A stretch of DNA of 14,210 bases from an uncultured Klebsiella sp. (GTDB lineage: Bacteria > Pseudomonadota > Gammaproteobacteria > Enterobacterales > Enterobacteriaceae). Below, piece by piece: positions 7,168 to 14,210 of the stretch (position 1 is its first letter; each line of letters opens with the position of its first letter). Location of the stretch: contig CABUCP010000027.1 in NCBI GenBank assembly GCA_902490055.1, forward strand, positions 1 to 14,210, read 5' to 3'. A program made the translations under genes and the position numbers. The notes beneath the pieces are model-generated. The model searched no databases. It was not told where the DNA came from and worked only from the letters and a program-made list of their open reading frames with translations.

Positions 7168-8929
7168 CGTCCGCCTCCTCTGCCTGTGGCGCATCGTCGA
7201 GCGCCGCCTCCAGTTGCTGATAACGGTACATATCGCGATACCAGCCAGTCTGCGCGGCAAGCTGCTCGTGGCGGCCGCGCTGGGCGATATGCCCGTGCTG
7301 CAACACCAGAATTTCACTGGCTTCGGTTAACGCCGAGAGGCGGTGGGCGCTGATAATCACCGTCCGCCCTTCGCCCCACTGGCGCAGGTTATGCAAGATA
7401 TCGTGCTCCGTTCGCCCATCGACCGCCGATAGCGCATCATCAAGGATCAGAATTTCCGCCTCCAGCAGCAGCGCGCGGGCGATTGAGATTCGCTGCTTCT
7501 GGCCGCCGGAGAGCATCACGCCGCGCTCGCCGACTTCAGTTTCGTAACCCTGCGGCAGACGCAGAATATCGTCATGCACGCTGGCCAGCCGCGCAACGTG
7601 TTCGATCTGTTCCTGCGTGGCATCCGGTTTACCCAGCGCGATGTTATTCGCGACGGTATCTGAGAACAGGAACGGGGTCTGGTTGACCACCGCCAGCCGC
7701 CCGCGCCAGCTGTCGAGCTGCAGGCGAGTCAGCGGGATATCATGAAAACGAATATCGCCTTCGGTCACATCAAAATGGCGCTGGATCAGCGCCAGAATAG
7801 TACTCTTACCCGCGCCGGTCGGCCCGCAGAGGCCGAGCATCTGCCCGGGTTGCAGAGTAAAGTTAACCTTCTCCAGCGACGGTTTGCTGGCCTGCGGATA
7901 GATAAATTCGCGCACCGCGACGTTAAGCGCGCCGCGCCCTTGCGGCACCGTTTCGCTACCGTCGTTGACCACCGGCGCTTCTTCCAGCATCGAGCGAATG
8001 CGTCCGTAGGCGGCGCTGCCGCGCTCGACGATATTAAACATCCACGCCAGCGCCAGCATCGGCCAAATCATCAGGCCGAGATACATCACAAAACTGGTTA
8101 ACTGGCCGAGGGTCAGGTCGCCCTGCAGCACCAGCCAGCTACCGCCGCCGATCGCCAACAGGTTAGCCGCGCCGATAGCGATGTAGATGGTCGGGTCGAA
8201 ACGGGCGTCGATGCGCGCCACGCGCATGTTCTTGGCCCCGGTATCCGCCGCATCAGCGGCAAACTGCGCCGACTGGCGATCTTCAAGGCCAAAGGCTTTA
8301 ATCATGCGAATGCTGGTCAGGCTCTCCTGAGTCCGATCGTTCAGGCTGGAAAAGGCCGCCTGCGCCACGCGGAAACGCTCATGCAGGGCATCGCCGTTGC
8401 GCTTGATCGCCAGCGCCATAAACGGCATCGGCAGCAGCGCCAGCAGGGTGAGCTGCCAGCTAATTTGCGTCGACATCACGATCAGCACCGCGCAGCCCAT
8501 CACCAGAGAATCCACCAGCGTCAGAACGCCCTCCCCGGCGGCGAAGACCACGCGGTCAACGTCGTTGGTCGCGCGGGCGATCAGGTCACCGGTACGGTGG
8601 CGCAAATAAAAGGCCGGGTGCTGCCGGCTGAGCTGGCGGTAAAAGTCTTCGCGCAGTTCAACGGCTAGTTGATAAGACGCGCCGAACAGCAGCACGCGCC
8701 AGACATAGCGCAGCAGATAAATCATCACCGCGATAACCACCAGTGCGCCGATCCACATCCACACCTGTTCTGCGGTGTAATGTTCTTTGGTCACGCCATC
8801 GACCACAATCCCCACCACCTTCGGCGGGATCAGCTGGAGTACGGCAATGACCACAAGCAGAGCAATGGCGCCGAGATAACGGCGCCACTCCCGGCGGAAG
8901 TACCAGCTTAATTGAGCAAATAATCGCAA
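7160..8929 (-). CDS. mdlA: ABC exporter subunit MdlA (TTG start)
   Basis: A 589-residue half-transporter with membrane domain at about residues 1-310 and nucleotide-binding domain at about 335-575, collinear with E. coli MdlA. Walker [10 protein letters not shown] is at 369-377 and a canonical LSGGQ at 473-477. Walker B ILILDD has Asp497 and an Asp at 498 where the catalytic Glu is expected. The MdlA active site is thus degenerate, complementing MdlB. The start codon is TTG at 8929. An in-frame TGA lies nine codons upstream (8954-8956), AGGA is 9 nt upstream (8939-8942), and the protein begins [15 protein letters not shown] as in E. coli. It follows decR by 43 nt on the same strand and overlaps mdlB by 8 nt, so decR-mdlA-mdlB is probably one transcription unit. 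Confidence 0.96.
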   Translation of the reverse strand: MRLFAQLSWYFRREWRRYLGAIALLVVIAVLQLIPPKVVGIVVDGVTKEHYTAEQVWMWIGALVVIAVMIYLLRYVWRVLLFGASYQLAVELREDFYRQLSRQHPAFYLRHRTGDLIARATNDVDRVVFAAGEGVLTLVDSLVMGCAVLIVMSTQISWQLTLLALLPMPFMALAIKRNGDALHERFRVAQAAFSSLNDRTQESLTSIRMIKAFGLEDRQSAQFAADAADTGAKNMRVARIDARFDPTIYIAIGAANLLAIGGGSWLVLQGDLTLGQLTSFVMYLGLMIWPMLALAWMFNIVERGSAAYGRIRSMLEEAPVVNDGSETVPQGRGALNVAVREFIYPQASKPSLEKVNFTLQPGQMLGLCGPTGAGKSTILALIQRHFDVTEGDIRFHDIPLTRLQLDSWRGRLAVVNQTPFLFSDTVANNIALGKPDATQEQIEHVARLASVHDDILRLPQGYETEVGERGVMLSGGQKQRISIARALLLEAEILILDDALSAVDGRTEHDILHNLRQWGEGRTVIISAHRLSALTEASEILVLQHGHIAQRGRHEQLAAQTGWYRDMYRYQQLEAALDDAPQAEEADDA

Positions 8930-8972
8930 ACGGTAAAATCCTGAATAGATAATTCATGGCGGCGAAAAGCCG

Positions 8973-9431
8973 TTAATCAATAGGTAAGGCCGTGGTGTAT
9001 TTTATCTGTTCCATGGCAAAACTCGACGTGACATCCGACAGGCCCGGCACGCTGTTCACCAAACGTTTATAAAAGTCATCATAACGTTTCATATCCGCGA
9101 CCTGTACCCGCAGCAGATAATCATACTCGCCGGCCATGCGCCAGAAGCCGAGCACTTCCGCCATTTGCGTGACTTCGCTGACAAAACGGCAGTACCAGTC
9201 GCTGCTGTGGTGCTGGGTTTTTATCAATACAAAGGCGGTTAACCCGAGCCCGAGTTTTTCCGCATCCAGTATGGCGACGCGCTCGCGCAGGATGCCTTCA
9301 TCTTCGAGGCGCTTGAGCCGTTTCCAGCAGGGTGTGGTGGTCAGATTAACGGCATCCGCCAGCGCCTGCAAAGAGAGGGTGCAGTCAGTTTGCAGCAATG
9401 AGAGCAGCTTACGGTCAATTTTATCTAACAT
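8973..9431 (-). CDS. decR: Lrp/AsnC-family cysteine-responsive regulator DecR (CcdR/CyuR)
   Basis: A 152-residue Lrp/AsnC-family regulator, the same length as E. coli DecR (YbaO), with only scattered substitutions. An N-terminal helix-turn-helix spans residues 1-60 ([34 protein letters not shown]). A C-terminal RAM effector/oligomerisation domain spans about 65-150. E. coli DecR activates a cysteine-catabolic operon in response to cysteine, and the Pantoea orthologue CcdR activates the divergent ccdA. Both arrangements fit here, since the divergent neighbour is a PLP lyase. The start ATG 9431 has AGGTGG 4 nt upstream. Its promoter overlaps the DecR-type operator, suggesting autoregulation. 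Confidence 0.95.
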   Translation of the reverse strand: MLDKIDRKLLSLLQTDCTLSLQALADAVNLTTTPCWKRLKRLEDEGILRERVAILDAEKLGLGLTAFVLIKTQHHSSDWYCRFVSEVTQMAEVLGFWRMAGEYDYLLRVQVADMKRYDDFYKRLVNSVPGLSDVTSSFAMEQIKYTTALPID

Positions 9432-9463
9432 AAGACCACCTGAGAGAATAATTTACTCCCGTA

Positions 9464-9492
9464 ATTGTAATTGAAAGGCTAAATAGCAACAA
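9464..9492 (-). promoter_or_regulatory. Sigma-70 promoter of decR
   Basis: On the minus strand there is a -35 TTGTTG (9487-9492), a 17-bp spacer and a -10 TACAAT (9464-9469). This gives 4/6 and 5/6 matches at optimal spacing and a transcription start near 9457, about 25 nt ahead of the decR start. The -35 lies inside the DecR-type operator. Confidence 0.7.
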
Positions 9493-9499
9493 TTTTTCC
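9477..9499. promoter_or_regulatory. DecR/CcdR operator in the decR-ccdA intergenic region
   Basis: Read on the minus strand, this 23-bp stretch contains AAATTGTTG and ATTT with trailing CC. As I recall it, the published CcdR/CyuR consensus reads GAAWAAATTGT, then G at +2, ATTT after two more bases, and SYCC. The site matches 17 of 20 specified positions. It covers the decR -35 box and lies about 48 bp upstream of the ccdA start. It is placed to repress decR and activate ccdA when cysteine is bound. The consensus is from memory and should be verified. Confidence 0.65.
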
Positions 9500-9546
9500 C
9501 GCACTTTCCGCTAAGCTGGGCACAAAATGACAAACAGGAAACCGAG

Positions 9547-10599
9547 ATGAATAGCGCCTGGGTAAAACACGCCATTAGTGAAATTAACGCTGACTATCAG
9601 CGCTCCGCCGATACACACCTGATTCGCCTGGCGCTGCCTGGTTTTCCGGGGATCCAAATTTACCTGAAGGATGAGAGCACCCATCCTACCGGCAGCCTCA
9701 AACATCGTCTGGCGCGTTCGCTGTTTCTTTACGGCCTGTGCAACGGCTGGATCAAAGAGGGCACCACGATTATCGAATCGTCCTCCGGCTCGACTGCGGT
9801 TTCAGAAGCCTATTTCGCCCGCCTGCTGGGACTGCCGTTTATCGCCGTCATGCCCTCCTGCACGGCGAAACGTAAAATAGAGCAGATTGAGTTTTACGGC
9901 GGCCGCTGCCATTTCGTTGACAGCGCCTGCGAAATCTATGCCGCATCTGAAACATTGGCTCGCGAACTCAACGGCCACTATATGGATCAGTTCACCTTTG
10001 CCGAACGCGCCACCGACTGGCGCGGCAATAACAATATTGCCGACAGCATTTTCCGCCAGATGACCCATGAGCCGCATCCGCAGCCGTCGTGGATCGTCAT
10101 GAGCGCCGGTACCGGCGGTACCTCGGCGACGATTGGCCGCTATATTCGCTGTCAGGGCTACGAGACCCAACTGCTGGTTGTCGACCCGCAGAACTCGGTA
10201 TTCCTCGATTACTGGCAGAGCCGCGACGCCAGCCTGCGCAGCCCGGTCGGCAGCAAAATTGAGGGGATTGGCCGCCCGCGCGTCGAGCCATCGTTTATTC
10301 CCGACGTCGTCGATGAGATGCTACGTGTACCGGATGCCGCCAGCGTTGCCACCGCGCTGTGGCTGGAAACCCAGCTTGGACGCAAAGTCGGCGCCTCTAC
10401 CGGGACAAACATGTGGGGCGTGCTGCAGCTGGCCGCACGGATGCGCGATGAAGGGCGGACGGGCTCCATCGTCACCCTGCTGTGCGACAGCGGCGAACGC
10501 TATCTGGAAAGCTATTACAACCCGCAGTGGGTGGCCGCTAATATCGGCGACATCGCCCCGTGGCAGGCACAGATTGCGCAACGAGTCGGCGCACAATAA
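9547..10599 (+). CDS. ccdA: PLP-dependent lyase, probable cysteine desulfhydrase CcdA
   Basis: A 350-residue fold-type II PLP enzyme of the cysteine synthase / beta-lyase family. The PLP lysine is Lys52 in PTGSLKHR. The substrate loop is [12 protein letters not shown] (the TSGNTG loop of CysK), and the phosphate-binding loop GTGGT is at 188-192. The C-terminal Ser in LLCDSGERY contacts the PLP ring nitrogen in this family. The ATG at 9547 follows AGGA with a 7-nt gap. The divergent DecR regulator and its operator match the Pantoea ananatis ccdR-ccdA pair, where CcdA degrades excess cysteine to pyruvate, H2S and ammonia. That context is the basis for the name. Sequence alone would also allow cystathionine beta-synthase-like or another beta-eliminating activity. 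No consensus -35 was found for it, consistent with an activator-dependent promoter. Confidence 0.85.
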   Translation: MNSAWVKHAISEINADYQRSADTHLIRLALPGFPGIQIYLKDESTHPTGSLKHRLARSLFLYGLCNGWIKEGTTIIESSSGSTAVSEAYFARLLGLPFIAVMPSCTAKRKIEQIEFYGGRCHFVDSACEIYAASETLARELNGHYMDQFTFAERATDWRGNNNIADSIFRQMTHEPHPQPSWIVMSAGTGGTSATIGRYIRCQGYETQLLVVDPQNSVFLDYWQSRDASLRSPVGSKIEGIGRPRVEPSFIPDVVDEMLRVPDAASVATALWLETQLGRKVGASTGTNMWGVLQLAARMRDEGRTGSIVTLLCDSGERYLESYYNPQWVAANIGDIAPWQAQIAQRVGAQ

Positions 10600-10602
10600 A
10601 AA

Positions 10603-10629
10603 AAGCCAGATAGCATCGCTATCTGGCTT
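10603..10629. terminator. Bidirectional terminator between ccdA and cof
   Basis: A perfect 12-bp stem, AAGCCAGATAGC / GCTATCTGGCTT, with a 3-nt loop, placed between convergent genes. A run of A residues precedes it on the plus strand, so on the minus strand (cof) it ends in seven T. On the plus strand (ccdA) only TT follows. It is strongest for cof and may also stop ccdA transcripts. Confidence 0.9.
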
Positions 10630-10644
10630 GCCGGAAGGGTCTCT

Positions 10645-11463
10645 CTATTCGGGGGAATAAGGAAGATCAGGATTATCCAGCCAATGTGTTAAAAAGTGGG
10701 AGACGGCCTGGTGACGGCAGTCGCCGATAATCGGTAGATGCGGCAGCTCGGCTTTGAGCTGCGGCATCGCGTTGCCCATGATGAAACCTCTTCCTACGCT
10801 GCCGAGCATTTCACGGTCATTCATCGCATCGCCAAACGCCATGCAGTCCTGCAAAGTGAAGCCTAAGTGCTGGCTTAGAACCGCCAGCGCGGCGCCTTTA
10901 TTACAACCGACCGGCAGGACTTCCAGACAGTCCATCGCCGAGAAGCAGAGAAACGCACGATCGCCTAACGCTTCATTCAGTTGGATCCGCAGGCGGCGCA
11001 GATCGTCATGATCGCCGCAGAAACAGATCTTCGTCACGTGGTGCGCCGGCATCCGTTTCGGATCGCGCAGTTGATAATGGAAACCGCTGAAGGCATGAGC
11101 TTTCAGCATTTCCGGCCTTGCCTGGCCGGTAAACCAGCCGCCATCATTAAAAACGTGCATGCTGGCGCGGGTATCCCACGCGCTGTGCAACACCTCTTCC
11201 GCCACTTCCGGGCTCAGATCCTGACGGAACAGTTCCTCACCTTCCAGCGAATGGATGCGCGTACCATTGCCGGTAATCAGAAAGGCATCGAGGGAGAACT
11301 CGCCAATCACGCGGTGCATTTCCAGAGCATGGCGGCCGGTGGCAAATGTCAGGGCGATATCGCGTTCACGCAGGCGTTTCAGCGCCGTGAGCGTCTGCTC
11401 TCCGAGACGATGGTTCGGCATCAGCAAGGTGCCGTCCATATCAAATGCAGCCAGTTTTGCCAT
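10645..11463 (-). CDS. cof: HMP-PP phosphatase Cof (HAD superfamily)
   Basis: A 272-residue HAD-family phosphatase, the same length as E. coli Cof. Motif I DMDGTLL has Asp8 and Asp10, motif II is TFATGR, the motif III lysine is in CNKGAAL, and motif IV is GDAMNDREM with Asp212 and Asp216. The class IIB (Cof-type) cap lies between motifs II and III. E. coli Cof hydrolyses 4-amino-2-methyl-5-hydroxymethylpyrimidine diphosphate, a thiamin precursor, and acts on other small phosphates including PLP. The C-terminal LPYSPE ending is identical to E. coli. GGGGA lies just ahead of the ATG at 11463. It is convergent with ccdA and divergent from ybaE. Confidence 0.96.
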   Translation of the reverse strand: MAKLAAFDMDGTLLMPNHRLGEQTLTALKRLRERDIALTFATGRHALEMHRVIGEFSLDAFLITGNGTRIHSLEGEELFRQDLSPEVAEEVLHSAWDTRASMHVFNDGGWFTGQARPEMLKAHAFSGFHYQLRDPKRMPAHHVTKICFCGDHDDLRRLRIQLNEALGDRAFLCFSAMDCLEVLPVGCNKGAALAVLSQHLGFTLQDCMAFGDAMNDREMLGSVGRGFIMGNAMPQLKAELPHLPIIGDCRHQAVSHFLTHWLDNPDLPYSPE

Positions 11464-11493
11464 GGTATTTCCCCGATGTGTGATGGGCTTCGC

Positions 11494-11522
11494 TTGTGCT
11501 GCAGTATCGCCTGGGATATACG
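11494..11522 (+). promoter_or_regulatory. Possible promoter of ybaE
   Basis: TTGTGC (11494-11499), a 17-bp spacer and TATACG (11517-11522) are moderate matches to -35 and -10 at good spacing, about 48 nt before the ybaE start. No convincing pair was found for cof on the other strand of this 106-bp intergenic region. Confidence 0.35.
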
Positions 11523-11569
11523 GAAGTAATAGTGAATAGATATTTTTTATTGTTCCGGGTTTATGGGAA

Positions 11570-13270
11570 ATGAGATTATTAAACCGCTTAAATCAGTACC
11601 AGAGACTGTGGCAGCCTTCGTCAGGCGCGCCGCAGCAGGTCACCGTCGGCGAGCTGGCGGCGCGCTGCTTCTGTAGCGAGCGCCATATCCGTACCCTGCT
11701 GCGCCAGGCGCAGGAGGCCGGGTGGTTGAGCTGGCAGGCCAGTTCCGGGCGCGGCAAACGCGGGCAGCTCTGTTTTCACAAATCCCCGGAGAGCCTGCGC
11801 AACGAGATGATGGAACAGGCGTTGAACAAAGGACAGCAGCAAAACGCGCTGGAACTGGCGCAGCTGGCGGCGGTAGAGCTAAAAGCGCTGCTGCACCCTT
11901 TTCTCGGCGGCCAGTGGCAAAACAATACCCCGACGCTGCGCATTCCTTACTATCGTCCGCTGGAACCGCTGCGTCCCGGCTTTCTCCCCGGACGCGCGGA
12001 GCAACATTTAGCCGGGCAGATTTATTCCGGCCTGACCCGTTTTGACGAGCGCGACAATACCCCGGTGGGCGACCTGGCGCATCACTGGCAGGTATCGTCC
12101 GATGGCCTGTGCTGGCATTTTTATATTCGTTCGACTCTATGCTGGCATAACGGCGATGCCGTAGAAACCTCGCAGTTACAGCAAAGGCTACTGCTGCTGC
12201 TGGAACTACCGGCCCTGCGCACGCTTTTCGCCAGCATTAGCCGAATCGACATCACTCATGCCCAGTGTCTGACCATTAGGCTGCACCGCCCCGACTACTG
12301 GCTGCCGTTCCGTTTAGCCAGCTACTGTAGTGTGCTGGCGCATCCTGACGATCCGGCGATCGGCTGCGGGCCCTTCCGCCTGAAGCTCTTCAGCCCGGAG
12401 CTGGTGCGCCTGGAGAATCATCCTCGCTACCACCTGCAACATCCGCTGATTCAGGCGGTAGAATTCTGGATCACGCCGCAGCTATTTGAACGCGATCTTG
12501 GCACCAGCTGTCGCCATCCGGTGCAGATCACCATCGGCGATCCCGAAGAGCTCGATAATCTACGTCAGGTCAGTAACAGCATCAGTCTCGGCTTCTGCTA
12601 TTTGACCCTGCGTCAGAGCTCACGCCTCAGCAAAGCACAGGCCCAGCGGCTGGTCTCAATCATCCATCGTTCATCGCTGCTGGAGACGCTACCGCTGGAT
12701 GAAGACCTGATTACGCCAAGCCATGAGGTACTGCCGGGATGGTCGATTCCGCAGGGGCCGGAAAATCATGACGTCCCCCTGCCCTCGCAGTTAACTCTGC
12801 TTTACCACCTGCCGGTTGAGCTGCACGCGATGGCAGAACAGCTACGGCTGCGGCTTGCCACCCTGGGCTGCGAGCTGACGATCATTTTTCATGATGCGAA
12901 AAATTGGGATGGTTGCCAGCACCTGGCGCAGGCCGATTTGATGATGGGCGATCGCCTGATTGGCGAAGCGCCGGAATATACACTTGAGCAGTGGATACGC
13001 TGCGACACGCTATGGCCCAATTTGCTGACCGGGGCGCAATATGCTCATTTGCAGGCCACGCTGGACGCGGTGCAGGCGCAGCCCGAACCCCGAAGCCGCA
13101 ATGATGCCCTGCGCAACGTGTTCAATACCCTAATGGATGACGCTATCATGACGCCGCTGTTCAAATATAATTACCGGATTAGCGCGCCACCGGGGGTTAA
13201 TGGCTTACGTCTCAACGCCCGAGGGTGGTTCGATTTCGCCAGCGCCTGGCTGCCGGCATCATCGGCGTGA
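11570..13270 (+). CDS. ybaE: SgrR-family regulator YbaE (HTH plus solute-binding domain)
   Basis: A 566-residue protein, equal in length to E. coli YbaE. The N-terminal SgrR-type winged-helix domain spans about residues 1-115 ([38 protein letters not shown]). An ABC-type peptide/solute-binding domain (SBP_bac_5 type, about 155-480) follows, with [17 protein letters not shown] and a C-terminal [16 protein letters not shown]. There is no signal peptide, so the binding domain is cytoplasmic and probably senses a small ligand, as in SgrR, which senses glucose-phosphate stress. Ligand and targets are not known. The start at 11570 has GGGAA almost touching the ATG. It is kept because [17 protein letters not shown] matches E. 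coli and no better in-frame start exists. Confidence 0.93.
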   Translation: MRLLNRLNQYQRLWQPSSGAPQQVTVGELAARCFCSERHIRTLLRQAQEAGWLSWQASSGRGKRGQLCFHKSPESLRNEMMEQALNKGQQQNALELAQLAAVELKALLHPFLGGQWQNNTPTLRIPYYRPLEPLRPGFLPGRAEQHLAGQIYSGLTRFDERDNTPVGDLAHHWQVSSDGLCWHFYIRSTLCWHNGDAVETSQLQQRLLLLLELPALRTLFASISRIDITHAQCLTIRLHRPDYWLPFRLASYCSVLAHPDDPAIGCGPFRLKLFSPELVRLENHPRYHLQHPLIQAVEFWITPQLFERDLGTSCRHPVQITIGDPEELDNLRQVSNSISLGFCYLTLRQSSRLSKAQAQRLVSIIHRSSLLETLPLDEDLITPSHEVLPGWSIPQGPENHDVPLPSQLTLLYHLPVELHAMAEQLRLRLATLGCELTIIFHDAKNWDGCQHLAQADLMMGDRLIGEAPEYTLEQWIRCDTLWPNLLTGAQYAHLQATLDAVQAQPEPRSRNDALRNVFNTLMDDAIMTPLFKYNYRISAPPGVNGLRLNARGWFDFASAWLPASSA

Positions 13271-13336
13271 GAGAGCTGGTCGCCACGCGCATCTGGCGCT
13301 ACCATATCACTTTCATTTATTTAGTCAGGAATTGCC

Positions 13337-14047
13337 ATGAAACGCGCCGTAGTTGTCTTCAGCGGAGGACAAGACTCAACAACCTGCCTGGTGCAGGCAC
13401 TGGAACAGTATGATGAAGTGCATTGCGTCACTTTTGATTATGGCCAACGCCACCGCGCCGAGATTGACGTGGCTCGCGAGCTGGCGCTAAAGCTGGGTGC
13501 GGTCGCACATAAGGTGTTAGACGTCACGCTGCTCAACGAACTGGCGGTCAGCAGCCTGACGCGCGATAGCATCCCGGTACCGGACTACGAGCCTGATGCC
13601 GACGGTATTCCCAATACCTTCGTGCCAGGGCGCAATATTCTGTTTTTAACCCTGACGGCAATTTATGCCTACCAGGTGAAAGCTGAAGCGATAATTACCG
13701 GCGTTTGCGAGACCGATTTCTCCGGCTACCCGGACTGCCGCGACGAGTTTGTTAAAGCGTTGCATCACGCCGTCAGCCTCGGTATGGCGAAAGATATTCG
13801 CTTCGAAACGCCGCTGATGTGGCTCAACAAAGCCGAAACCTGGGCATTGGCCGATTATTGGGGCCAGTTGGAACTGGTGCGCCGCGAAACCCTCACCTGC
13901 TATAACGGCATTAAGGGCGACGGCTGCGGCCAGTGCGCAGCTTGCAATCTACGCGCCAACGGCCTGAATCAGTATCTGGGCGATAAAACCGGCGTGATGG
14001 CGGTAATGAAGCAAAAAACCGGTCTGGGCCAGGGGCACGAAGCTTGA
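13337..14047 (+). CDS. queC: 7-cyano-7-deazaguanine synthase QueC, C-terminus altered by REP repeat
   Basis: The ATP-dependent enzyme that converts 7-carboxy-7-deazaguanine and ammonia to preQ0 in queuosine biosynthesis. The PP-loop motif SGGQDSTT is at 9-16. The zinc-binding cysteines Cys188, Cys197, Cys200 and Cys203 are all present ([17 protein letters not shown]). The start ATG 13337 has AGGA with a 6-nt gap. The protein has 236 residues, against 231 recalled for E. coli. After KQKTGL it continues GQGHEA, and the last residues and stop codon (from 14034) are part of a 55-bp sequence repeated 122 bp downstream. The catalytic core is intact, so activity is expected. It lies 66 bp after ybaE and possibly shares its transcript. 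Confidence 0.97.
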   Translation: MKRAVVVFSGGQDSTTCLVQALEQYDEVHCVTFDYGQRHRAEIDVARELALKLGAVAHKVLDVTLLNELAVSSLTRDSIPVPDYEPDADGIPNTFVPGRNILFLTLTAIYAYQVKAEAIITGVCETDFSGYPDCRDEFVKALHHAVSLGMAKDIRFETPLMWLNKAETWALADYWGQLELVRRETLTCYNGIKGDGCGQCAACNLRANGLNQYLGDKTGVMAVMKQKTGLGQGHEA

Positions 14048-14210
14048 GTTCAACGTCCCCGGTGGCGCTTCGCTTACCGGGGCTACGGGTTCACAGCATC
14101 CCACCAGCCGGTAGCCCGGAAAAGGCGCATCAGGCGCCGCCTCCGGGAAAGGATTGGCACGAAGCTTGAGTTCAACGTCCCCGGTGGCGCTTCGCTTACC
14201 GGGGCTACGG
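14034..14210. repeat. REP/BIME-type repeat cluster, 122-bp period
   Basis: A 55-bp sequence occurs exactly at 14034-14088 and again at 14156-14210 (window end), so the repeat period is 122 bp and the array may continue. Each copy holds an imperfect hairpin with arms CCCCGGT and ACCGGGG (14057-14082 in copy 1) followed by CTACGG, typical of Klebsiella-like REP units. Between them lies a unit in opposite orientation at 14111-14147. It starts GTAGCC, with outer arms CCCGGA / TCCGGG and inner arms GGCGC / GCGCC around ATCAG. GGCTAC at 14081-14086 and GTAGCC at 14111-14116 form the tail-to-tail pair expected of a BIME. The first copy overlaps the queC 3' end. Confidence 0.85.

Noticed and set aside
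7168..7317. 50-residue N-terminal extension of MdlB
   Set aside because: It overlaps the mdlA 3' end out of frame, is Arg-rich and unlike a protein, and the MdlB family starts at the ATG at 7167.
8658..8957. 99-codon minus-strand frame beginning with an ATG just ahead of mdlA
   Set aside because: It is out of frame with mdlA, overlaps its membrane domain, and exists only because the true mdlA start is TTG.
13271..13336. Possible terminator hairpin between ybaE and queC (CGCCA / TGGCG)
   Set aside because: The stem is short and interrupted and no T-run follows directly, so it is not supported as a terminator.

Overview
The window is chromosomal DNA of an enterobacterium, most likely of the Klebsiella/Raoultella/Enterobacter group. 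It carries the tesB / amtB-glnK / mdlB-mdlA / decR / cof / ybaE / queC neighbourhood known from Escherichia coli. The proteins are near-collinear with the E. coli versions, base composition is GC-rich (above E. coli by eye), and a Klebsiella-type REP cluster follows queC. Species cannot be fixed from the sequence alone. There is no rRNA, tRNA, CRISPR array, insertion sequence or phage gene.

Layout: tesB (+) comes first. Next is a two-gene accessory module, absent at this position in E. coli K-12: a LysR-type regulator (-) divergent from a UbiD-family decarboxylase (+) that closely resembles protocatechuate/gallate decarboxylases (AroY/LpdC type). The decarboxylase lacks the usual family C-terminus. 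Its reading frame runs through the amtB terminator and into the end of amtB on the opposite strand. Then come amtB and glnK (-, nitrogen sensing and ammonium transport), with a sigma-54 promoter, an NtrC-type site and the mdlB terminator upstream. mdlB, mdlA and decR (all -) follow, probably as one decR-mdlA-mdlB transcription unit. mdlA and mdlB encode a heterodimeric ABC exporter with one degenerate ATP site, and mdlA starts at TTG.

Divergent from decR is a PLP-dependent lyase gene that matches the cysteine-inducible cysteine desulfhydrase CcdA described next to this regulator in Pantoea. The shared 115-bp intergenic region holds a clear decR promoter whose -35 box lies inside a near-consensus DecR/CcdR operator. 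This makes a cysteine-sensing and detoxification module. cof (-) is convergent with ccdA across a perfect 12-bp hairpin terminator. ybaE (SgrR-like regulator, +) diverges from cof, and queC (queuosine biosynthesis, +) closes the gene set.

The last ~175 bp form a REP/BIME-like cluster with a 55-bp exact repeat at 122-bp period. It begins inside the last codons of queC and gives that protein an altered C-terminus.

The most interesting points are the altered 3' end of the UbiD-type decarboxylase and its tail-to-tail overlap with amtB, the DecR operator/promoter arrangement, the possible link between cysteine sensing and the MdlAB exporter, and the REP array remodelling the queC terminus. I do not see a clearly undescribed multi-gene system.
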